Shown piece after piece: positions 49,482 through 58,930 of a stretch of 64,000 nucleotides of DNA (positions are counted from its first letter, which is position 1; each line of letters opens with the position of its first letter). The stretch is from NCBI GenBank assembly GCA_026874595.1, contig CM049307.1, forward strand, positions 61,596,370 to 61,660,369, given 5' to 3'. The notes under the pieces are model-generated. The model was not told where the DNA came from. It made no database searches and worked only from the letters and a program-made list of their open reading frames with translations. The translations under genes and the position numbers were made by a program. This stretch comes from Sipunculus nudus (taxonomy: Eukaryota; Annelida; Sipuncula; Golfingiida; Sipunculidae).

Positions 49482-49659
49482 TGAAACCTCTTTGTTTCGA
49501 AGTCGAAGGGACCCTCAGAAAACATCGACATATCTGAGGTTCGACACAAGCGGGTTTTGTTTGGTAATAATTTAACTAGAGTTTTCCGGAATATAGAATC
49601 TGTAACTTCGACATAAGCGGGGTATACGACCTAGGCGAATTCGACACAACGAGGTTTCA

Positions 49660-49717
<58 letters not shown>

Positions 49718-49734
49718 GTGTGTGTGTGTGTGTA
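49420..49734. repeat. (TA)n and (GT)n arrays flanking a MITE
   Basis: TA units lie at 49420-49475 and (TG)n at 49669-49734, on either side of the MITE at 49482-49660. Confidence 0.9.
49482..49660. mobile_element. MITE with TGAAACCTC terminal inverted repeats
   Basis: The left TGAAACCTCTTTGTTTCGAA and the right, read in reverse as TTGAAACCTCGTTGTGTCGA, form imperfect inverted ends about 180 bases apart. TA/TG microsatellite lies on both sides. CCTCTTTGTGTTCGA just to the left (49376-49390) looks like part of a second end. Confidence 0.55.
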
Positions 49735-50044
49735 TAGTCAAGTAATACATATAGAAGTTCAAAATTTAATTACATCACAATGAAAGTGCTCAACCTTGCA
49801 GGGGAGCATTAATATGTAAAGTTAGTATGACTTCATGATACTTTAGGGACAGCTTATAGCTTATAGCTTCGTAAAGACAGCTTATAGCTGTGCTCACTCC
49901 TCAGGTACACACAGGAGTGATCAAAAATTTTTTAAAGTTCGCCTGAATAGGTTGGATTCAGAGTGGGTTACTTGGTCCGTTGTGGTTGCTTTCGGAGTCC
50001 AGGTGGCTATTGTATTGTGATGGTTCCATGGGACTACTTGTCAC

Positions 50045-50045
<1 letters not shown>

Positions 50046-50103
<58 letters not shown>

Positions 50104-50104
50104 C
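50046..50104. repeat. (TA)n array
   Basis: About 28 TA units ending in TTTATATATATC. Confidence 0.95.
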
Positions 50105-50788
50105 AAGGCCCAGATCCCGATTCGGACTAATCGGCGATTGGTCCAGACCAAATACCTACCAGGGATTTATATCCGGCCTAAATCCCGATCTTCAATTTAA
50201 AAAGAAGAGAACCAGTTAAAGGTTTTGGCTACCCATACCCCTGATCCAGCTCAAAACTGTATTAACTTCCTTACTTCATATCCTCAAGGCTCTTCTTAAT
50301 TATCAAATCAATTAAAAATGATTTATATTCATAAAATGTTTTTGTTTATTTTAGATACAGAATTTAATTATCTTAATTCATACATACATGATGCATGTAG
50401 GAAATACAAGCCAGTAAAAATATGTATTCATCAAGTTCAACATATTTCTAGGATTAAGATGTGCCACAAGTGTAGTATTCTTTAATTCCATTAATTAATT
50501 AATGTCTGTTATCAGTCCTAAAAACATCGACTTGTTCAACTAAGTATTTATTTGAAGTTTGGCAAGACATAAATTGTCACCGGAGAATTATGACTTAGTT
50601 ATTTTATTGTACATTCAAGTAAGGATAGTATAACCAGATGATTGTTCCTATAATGTTTAGTAAATTAATATGTAGTATCATGAATCGATGTTAGCGTGGG
50701 ATTTTAGTTTAGAGAACCCAGGTGTCTTATTTGATGTTGATTTCAGCACGGTTATAATTCCGTGGGAACCGGTTCATGCCGTTTTAGA

Positions 50789-51287
50789 CTAGACGGTTCC
50801 TGCAGAAGCATTGTTTAGCATGGTGTCTGGAGGCATGCCCATTTCATTATTCATGCAATTAATGACAGGCCGAATATTATTGTGGGCGATAGGCCAAAGG
50901 TGGTCAGGAAGTGTGACATAGGCAGGCGTATATAAGCTGAAGAAACAAACGAAAACGACACAAACTCCTGGGTCAGCTCGAAAGATTTTGTGGTCTGACT
51001 CTTTGTTATCTGTCCAGAGAAGGGTCCGGTATGGTCCGATCAGCTGAGGAACGATTTCCTGTGTATAGAACGTTAGTGTCTGCGGAATACCAACGTATAT
51101 CTCTCTAACAGACTGGAGAGTGCAGTCGTTCTGACAGAACGACTTGTAAATCGTCGATGTGTTTCTGCCGTGGTGAAGTAAAGCGAACAGACCGGGACAA
51201 TTGATACACTGATCGTGTGTGGTACGGAATATCGTCGTGTGCGATGGCATGTTCAGGTACAGAGTGCTGGATACATCCAGAATTATT
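50789..51287 (-). CDS. Orphan terminal coding exon, product unrecognised
   Basis: An acceptor CTACTGCAG opens a frame of one base plus 165 codons on the - strand, ending TAG. The product starts IILDVSSTLYLNMP and has five cysteines in its first half. It continues with a QSVREIYVGIPQTLTFYTQE segment, a CVVFVCFF hydrophobic strand and a LWPIAHNNIRPV stretch. It is more GC-rich and protein-like than its surroundings. Its internal ATG (51250) would give 153 residues if it were the start, but the acceptor and the coding look upstream of it favour an internal start. I recognise no family. The FRADP-GVCVVFV run faintly recalls exostosin-type glycosyltransferases, which is not enough to name it. Earlier exons should lie to the right on the same strand. 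Confidence 0.5.
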
Positions 51288-52009
51288 CTGCAGTAGCAGA
51301 CATTGCCTAAATTTTGTTACAGAGAAGGCAGTGATCCTGGATTTTCACCATTTTTAATGGAGAGCACGTACTTCAATGGAGAACTGTGTCAACCTAGTTT
51401 TGTTTAGCGGCAAGAATCGCTAATGAGTGCCTGTGTATACACCGTGATAAGCGGCCTGGACAACTTTGTAGTGCTTTCTAATGTCACGTGCGCGACGGTC
51501 ATGCGACCAGCAGCTGTGTTGTCAAAATGAAGTTTCGTGTGTAGTGTACATTCAGGATTAAACAGGACTCAGTGATTTTGTGTCTGTATGGTCTCTAGGG
51601 ATCTTCACAACACGTGTGTGGAACGCCTGTCCAGAGGAGTGTTAGTTTACATTTTATATACTTATTTATATATATTGTTTTGTTACTCACGCCTTTTTCA
51701 TTTTTTTGGGTGTATGTATGAGTTTCAGCCGGTTTAGTTCACCATTTAAAAGAACCTTGAACGCACATTTCTTCGGGGATGTGACAAAAATCATTTTTTA
51801 AAAACGAAATTAAATTTCAATATATGAGTAGGCTGTAAAAAGGTTAATATTTCTTAACTTAATTGAAAACTATATGCTGAAGGAGTTATTTAGTTTTATG
51901 TCAACTCACTTATGTCAATGGAGCAAATATATTGCATGCATTGACTACATTAATTCCAAATACAACGATTTAAAAGAATATTATGGTCTTTTTTGTTTGA
52001 TATTTTGTT

Positions 52010-52305
52010 AAACCCGGAGAATTTCATTGCGGTGCAATATCGGTGACGAAGCGGTGTAAATGTATACAAACAATTTAAATACCATGTGAAACCAGGTTGA
52101 AGCACGGTTTTAGCAAAGGGGCGTGATTTGCCAAATGGGCGTGCCTCATATACGGGTGGTCTTGGGAGAATAGGTCCGAGTGGTCCGGGTCCATGTGGTC
52201 CGCCAAGTTTGTGTACAGTGGTTGCCTCAAGGCCACTGAAGTAGCGTATTGGGTGAAAAAGCAATTGCAGGAGCCTATCATCTGTCTCAATAAATCTTGA
52301 CCCTG
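52010..52305 (+). repeat. Dispersed ~300-bp repeat W, copy 2
   Basis: Partner of 28845-29160 in the same orientation, with scattered substitutions and short indels. No terminal inverted repeats or A-tail are evident, so its class is open. Confidence 0.75.
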
Positions 52306-54513
52306 AACGGAAGATGGAAATTGGGTACCTTAACATATGTCTTTATCATTTTTTATGGTAAACCGCTATTGCATCTCAGCGCAATTTTGTGTCCATTTAG
52401 TGAAACTTAAAGTTTGAGGAAGGCATTAAAACTGGATAATTCCTGTGTATATTCTTATACACTTTAGTAGAATGCCAACGAAAATACATAAGGTTTCATT
52501 GTGTTGAACTAAAATAGGTTAAAGCTAACGATTAAACAGATAGATATTCAAAATCATAAATCGTTCAACGTTTGAATAAGATGGCGCTGAGAAGCAAAAG
52601 CGATAAATACCGTAAATAACAATAATCTTATTTTCAGGTATACCCCATTATCTTTGACGCTACGTGACCTTGCTCGATGAACATAACACAAAAGACAATC
52701 AAATGCTATAATGTGAACCGCTGAGGTATTGGTGTCGCGGCGATGGACACTTCGCATGTTACATAGTCCGGTGTGGTACCACATTTTGGTATCCATGATT
52801 TACGGCTGAAAAACAGACATGTACAGATAAGAGCGGTTCTCTTTTCCCTTCGTGCTTGAACAGAGTCGGCATCTTTTTTGCCGGTGGCGTAGTCAGAACT
52901 GTTTCATGAGTCTAGTAAAACATTATTTCAGTTTTTCCTTCATATATACTTCAATTTCCTTAATATTAAAGTAACTGTTGCTCTGGGTGAACTTGACCTG
53001 TACGTATTCTGAAAGGTTAACATATTCTCTACAATGTATTATTTAAAAACTTCCGGATTTCCTAAAATTGGTCGAATTTTGGGCCTAAGCTTTAAAAATT
53101 ATTTTTTATAGAATTTAACTTTGATTCGGTATTGCTAAGCCATTTATGATTAAAAGATTCAAATTTCAACATAAGGAGTTGTACACATATTGTCTCAAAC
53201 GTTAATTTTTCTGTATGCTTGACATTAGTGGAATGCCTTTTTATATATGGAAATTTTTTAAAAAATGTATTCATTTATTAAAATTTAAATACCAATACAA
53301 TTTCAAAAGGTACCAACCCAAATAATAAATAAAAACGTCGAAGGGGTTACTTGTATTTCAACAAGATGCTTAGAGTTATTCTGTATATATGTTACAGACA
53401 TGCTGGAATAAAGTAGAACAAAGTCATTTGAATGTCATTAAAATAAAACAAATAAAATCTTGATAAAACAAATATCAGAAAACCAATTTTTTTCATGTAC
53501 CAAAATTGTAGAGCATATTCCTAACGTTCAGAATATCCACATGTCAAAGGAACTGAGACCAGATGATAAAGAATATTTCATTTAAATTGTAAAAAAAATT
53601 CCCTAGAGTGTGAGAGGGACATATTCTTCCAACCCACAACTCTCTTGGCTTTGCCACTCGCATGTCAGCGTGCCAATTCCACTTGGCTTCCGACGCCGCT
53701 GTGGAATGTACATGAGCAGACCACAAAACGATGTCATCTGACCCATAATTATCATAACTGTTTGTACAATACATAACAATAAAAATTGTTTAACCTAATT
53801 TAAATATTTAAATACACACAGAAAAATTATTTATCACCCATTTAACAGGTAGCTGTTTACCTATATTCATTATAAAAAAAAATAGTATCTCATCGACAGT
53901 TACATGTGTCATCAAGTTTTAAGCCGGGACATTTACTTGTTATTCCCTAAAAAAACTGCCAATAGCCTTGATGTGTGACATTTACTTTTAATTGTTCGAA
54001 TGTAAACGTTTTGTAAGATCATAGGCACACAATGCGTACATAAGGTTGATGATATCATACAATCACCATAGACCCCTCCCTTATTACACGTCTAATTAAA
54101 CTCGGATTCCTTAGTCTTACTCATCCATTTTACGGTTGACTTCATTTTCACGGGGTTCAAATTTTGTGATTATCACGTCTTCAGAATTTTGCATTTTTTC
54201 GATCACACCAAAGTAAACGACTACTATATGAATCATTGACAAGTGTGTTTGCAACAGTCCTTATACTGCATTGCTGCCATGATTTTCATGTGCGGCCATA
54301 TGGGCTGAAGTGTAAATAAATAGAAACGTATCATGACCATAAAATGATATATTTCTGCATGTCAGATCAATATGTAAAATTGAATTCTTCATGCACTATA
54401 TGTATATTATGTGCATTATTTTGTGCAGTCAGTAAAGTATATTAAACTTTTAAATACACTATGGTGACTGCTCAGCAGCCTAAGGTTATTAAAGTATGAG
54501 CACACATTTTTGG
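52306..54513. other. Right-hand region with exon-like scraps
   Basis: On the - strand, TCTGTTTTTCAG at 52806 opens a 33-codon frame to a TAG at 52706 (RKSWIPKCGTTPDYVTCEVS and on). It could be a small terminal exon. A second open stretch at 53774-53544 (-) has protein-like composition but no donor. Neither could be linked to a gene. Confidence 0.25.
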
Positions 54514-54785
54514 TTCCGACTTCTGTGGCTCAGGGGTACAGCACACGATTCAACGCCAGGAGATCGTGAGTTCGAATCTCAGCCGAGGCGGTGAGATTTT
54601 TCGCGGTCGAACCCCACCCAGGGTGAGCGCTTTTCGGGGGCTGCTCGGTGTCATGACCCAGTAATGGGGATGACACACACCAAGGAACCGCAGGAGTAGT
54701 ACATCGAGCCTGGTTGAGACCAGGATATTTGAGTAGAAAACCCCTGTCAGGTAGTCCGAAACCGAAATGGAACTCGGCAGACGTA
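54514..54785 (+). mobile_element. tRNA-derived SINE, copy 1
   Basis: The head has a pol III A box (TGGCTCAGGGGTA, 54526-54538) and a B box (GAGTTCGAATCTC, 54568-54580), as in a tRNA gene. The body that follows, with CCCAGTAATGGGGATGAC, GGAACCGCAGGAGTAG and GGTAGTCCGAAACCGAAATG, is shared with a second copy at 31620-31961. ORFs on the - strand across it are shadows. Confidence 0.8.
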
Positions 54786-56590
54786 CATAGTTCACAGTTA
54801 AGTAATGAAAAAATTAAGTCCACAATTAAGTAATAAAACAATTATCTGCCAGGACGGTCTGCCATGCTGAATGGATAAGATCAGTTAGGTATGTGTTGCT
54901 GTCTTGAAGCTATCATTTTCCCGACAGTGACACTGGGGAAGGCTAATGACTTAGGCCGAATGTTATTACTCGCAATAGGAAGCTGTCGCATTGCGGAGCT
55001 GCATTTATTTTGGGATCAGAAAATATGCCCGTTATTGTGAATTCTGCGGTGGGGGCAATTCCAAATCACGTATCATAAAATAACCCTAAGAAATATTGGG
55101 GACCAAGAAAAGTGGTCGTGATTTTAGGGTGGTCGCAAGACGGGGTCCCACTGTATATATGCGATCCCTCAACGCATGAAATTACAACTACATAAAAGAA
55201 TTTATAATGATATAACATTTAAAGTGGGAAAGCGTGTGCAAGCACACATTATTTTTACTGCCCAGAAAAAGAATAACAGGCACATTTAGTGACTACATGA
55301 GTATATGCTTAATTGTATAAAGTTTAATCTCATACGAGTATAGATTCCTGAATTGAGAATGTGCACTCAGTTAGAATAACTCAGACTTCAGTACTCCATT
55401 CCACACTGATTTCTACAAAACTTTTTACTCTGTCCGAAGACACATTTCTCCAATATTTCAAATGTCATATATTTTAGTATTTATATCTTGAACTTATACC
55501 GAAATGTTTTTCAATCAAACATGTTATCTCTAATATAAATGCGTGCTTCATAGTCACGCGATTCTTTCATTCTCGTGCACCCTGAGCCAATGATTCAACA
55601 AATTGCCTTCATTCCATAATGCTTTGGATGCAAATCATGGTTATAATATCAAAATTAAATTCATAAGGCCATTGATAATATGGATAAAACCTAAAGTTGT
55701 TTTCTGTTCTTACAAATTCGGACACATTGACTTAAGTTCTGAACTAAAAGCAAATCCTACATAGTAAAGTCCAACGAAATAAGCAAAAATATAACTTAAA
55801 TAGGAATTTGGGCCACACACATATAACGTTTATCAAATATTCTAATATTCATTACCGTTGGCCTCACGGGCTTGTGCATGTAAATATTTGTATGGACACT
55901 ACAAACTTAGCACTATTTTGCATGTTTTGGACTTCCCAATATGACATATTTAACTATTTAAACAGAAAACTATTGCAAAATATTATTATACTGCGGAAGA
56001 GTATCACTTTATTGATGCAGTAACAGGTTGCATGATTCCTTTAATCATAATTATATGGTTGATATGTATCATTTTCTTTGCCAATTTTGTCAAATTCCCC
56101 TTTCTAGATTCACGTAGAACTTTGGTATGTTATACTGAAGACCTTACGACAAGCGAATCCAGTGAAAATGATTCTGTTGCAAGTTGTTGCGGGTTTGATA
56201 GATATATCCAAAGATTGCCTGGACTATATCGGGTCATCAGAGGCACTGTTCTGACATAACCCACACGCTTAGTGTATATTAATAATAACATGCACGTAAT
56301 GGGTTCTGTCATAAAAAATAATATCAAGTTGCAAAAAGGAGTTGAACTAAAACGTAAAGTGACTGCACATATGAACACTGATATCAGAAATGAAATGTAT
56401 CGATGGCATTAATATGCCAGCTCTCGATTATTGGTAAAGCCTTTTAGTACGCAAAGGCCTGCAGAAGTCTATCCTACACTTTCACGTTGCACCGATTATC
56501 TAATTCAAGCGCGTATCTGATATAAAAATGTTGAACACAAAATCAGGAAGCAGCTTAACATGCAGAGATGAAATATATGTAAAATAAAAA
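54786..56590. other. Unassigned DNA with one exon-like frame at 56109-56259
   Basis: On the + strand a fine acceptor (CCCCTTTCTAG) opens a frame of about 50 codons, rich in Ser and Glu and ending RVIRGTVLT-stop. The opposite strand is open too, so strand and reality are undecided. The stretch 55110-55155 resembles a MITE end (GGGGTCCCACTG before TATATA). Confidence 0.25.
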
Positions 56591-56596
56591 ACATAC

Positions 56597-56626
56597 CTGT
56601 AACAGCCCATCACGTAGAGACACCAT
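56597..56626 (-). CDS. Candidate first coding exon (MVSLRDGLLQ) with strong splice donor
   Basis: On the - strand an ATG gives MVSLRDGLLQ and then meets CAG|GTATGT, a near-consensus donor in phase 0. Upstream of it (56630-56745) is an island of CpG-rich, low-AT DNA unlike the surroundings, with GATCTCGCGCGATCACC, which would suit a promoter or 5' UTR. It could equally be a non-coding first exon. It might belong to the same gene as the terminal exon near 51000, but no exon between them was proven. Confidence 0.3.
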
Positions 56627-57000
56627 TAGGTTTCGGTCGCGGCGATAACAAAACAAAGATTTGAAACTTTGGGCTCGGGATAAGTCTCCTGACGAGATCT
56701 CGCGCGATCACCTCTTCCCGTCTGCCCCACTTGATCGACACGTGGAAAGTATACCCAGAATTAATATGTGTTTTTTAAAAAGTTCAACTTTTGACAGAAA
56801 GGAATTGCTTTAGGTGAATGGGAATCTTTAGAACTGAACAAAAATACGCAATATATTTCACCTCTGAGTTGCTGCACATACAGTGGTCAGCTGAGCGTCA
56901 TGTCCCTTGTCTCATATTATTTTGTAAACGATTATCTAAAATTAAACACGCTGTCTTTGGGTCTTCAGATTCAGGAAACACCAATAAGAGGTGCGGACTG

Positions 57001-57152
57001 GATCGGGCCATTCCCTGGAGGCCCGGTCCATCACATATGGATCGGGCCATACCCCTGGAGGCCCGGTCCATCACATATGGATCGGGCCATTCCCTGGAGG
57101 CCCGGTCCATCACATATGGATCGGGCCATTCCCTGGAGGCCCGGTCGATCAC
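57001..57152. repeat. Minisatellite, four 39-40-bp units with internal hairpin
   Basis: GATCGGGCCAT starts at 57001, 57040, 57080 and 57119. Each unit holds CGGGCC and GGCCCG about ten bases apart, so each can fold, and ends CATCACATATG. Three of the units are near-identical. Because 39 is a multiple of three, frames stay open on both strands and look like repetitive proteins; I do not call them genes. Confidence 0.9.
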
Positions 57153-57772
57153 ATGCGCGGTCCGCTCTTGTTGTAGGTTGTCCGGTCTAGTAGGTTATAA
57201 AATATCATTAAAGAACAATTAATTTTTTAATTTTTTTATTCTGCTCTTATTCTACATTTTCTAATTTCAAATATTTAACAAAACCGTATCCATATACACC
57301 GTAAACTGTACAATAAATGTAATATTTTAATCCATACGTGAATAGCAAGAGCTGTGTTTGATTTTTAATGACAAAACTGGAATATTTAGTGTAACTGTTA
57401 GGAGCATGGTGGTTAGAATGTAAACCAAATTTTGCAGGGTGCGGAAAGCTGATTCAAAGAATTTGTTTGGCGGGGATGGAAGCGGGTTGACATTAGCTGA
57501 AAAGTCATGTATTGGTTTGAGTACGATTTGAAATAAAAAAACTAATTAATCTAATGTTAATGATTTGATATATATATATAGAGTAAAAGTTAGCATATGT
57601 ATTTAATGTAATTAAAATATTGAAATTCTTTTTGTTATACGATGATATGATACACAGTGATACGGAGCATCAGCATTGAGGAACACAGCAGGGGACAATG
57701 ATTCTAATTCTAGCTGAACCTGTCACTTCAGTCATAAATTATTAAGAAAAACTCACCTTTTACTCTTTCCCT

Positions 57773-58930
57773 AGAGTTTTGCGATACGATGTTTTTGACT
57801 GGGTTCCGCCGCCGTCGCCGCAGCCGCCGCGTTTGTTTCCGGAGAGCTCCTGGACCGTTTTTTTTTTCCCGAAACTTTACCCTACTATCGGGTCACATGT
57901 GAACTGGTGATATGTGAACTGGTGCCTAACCATTTTGCGTTGACCTCCGACCTTTCCTCTCTACAGTGCGTCTATCTGTGCGTCTTTTTTACACAATAAA
58001 CCACATATCTTCGGACTCGCACGTTTTACCAATCAGGCTGAAATTTTGCACAAGTGTGGCTTTTTGGTAGCGTTTTATACATTAAACTGGTGGCACCACC
58101 TGCTTGTCTGACGTGGGGAAAAAATCACTCATATCTATGCAGTTGTTGACTTATCTCCCTGCAATTGTGAATGTGTGTACAACTTAGATAGCTTTCTCGA
58201 TTTAATGACAGGTTTCGCCAACTACATTTATGTTTACGCTGCAGACATCCAGCTTATATCTCCAGACTGGTTTGACGTATCTTCCTGAAATTTTGCATGT
58301 ATATATATCTCACATAGCTCTTTATCATACGCACGAACTGGTGGTGGCGCCACCTGCAAGCATTTTTTTCAGCTTCCTTCTGTCTGTCTGCTACGGGATA
58401 ATATCCTCATATCTCAGCACTGGTTTGACTTATCTTCCTACAAATCTGCATATTTATACATCTTGGATAGCTTACTCGGTTTGTGACAGGTAGTGCCACC
58501 TACGTTCACATTTACGAAGCAGACCTCCATACTAATATCACAGGACTGGTTTGACGTACAGGCCTGAAATTTTGCATGACTATAGATCTTAAATAGCTCT
58601 ACAGCTTATATGAATTTGGTAGCCCAACTAACAACCATTTTGCATGGGGTCAATCTGTTCATCTGCCCAGGGTAAAAATCACTCATATCTCAGCAGTGGT
58701 TTAACTTATCCCACCTGAAATTTTGCATAGTTATACATCTATGGTAGTTTTTTTTCTTTCAAATAACAAGTGGTGTCACCTACAATCAGGTTTACGTGGC
58801 ACAGATCCATGCTAATATGCAACACATCTCACTCTTTTTACCCTTGCCACTCAATCCAAGCCTCACTTCACCCGTCCTACTCTGTTTTCGGCGGATACAC
58901 GTAGTCGCTTGTCGACTACCCGTATTCTAG
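57773..58930 (+). mobile_element. Family P element, copy 3 (diverged)
   Basis: The start has AGTTTTGCGATACGATGTTT, which matches the second half of the P 5' hairpin; the first half is lost. (CCG)n DNA follows. The end carries a perfect GTAGTCG-CTTGT-CGACTAC hairpin (58901-58919) and CTAG at 58927-58930. Internal units are more diverged than in P2, with GGTGGCGCCACC kept at about 58340. Confidence 0.75.

Noticed and set aside
51950-52336. 128-codon - strand ORF with Pro/Gly-rich peptide
   Set aside because: It is the antisense of repeat W; the matching peptide occurs at 28748-29062 in the other copy.
53544-53774. 76-codon - strand frame with protein-like composition (HVHSTAASEAKWNWH)
   Set aside because: There is no splice donor at its end, no family match and no partner exon. 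It may be a chance or an old gene scrap.
54514-54590. A functional tRNA gene
   Set aside because: It has A and B boxes but no acceptor-stem pairing that I could complete, and it continues into a body shared with another copy, so it is a SINE.
54530-54841. 103-codon - strand ORF
   Set aside because: It reads through the antisense of a tRNA-derived SINE (AEIRTHDL comes from the B box).
56818-57222. Repetitive ORFs on both strands with a 13-residue period (GSGHSLEARSITY-like)
   Set aside because: They are produced by the 39-40-bp minisatellite, whose length keeps frames open on both strands. No splice sites or domains support a protein.
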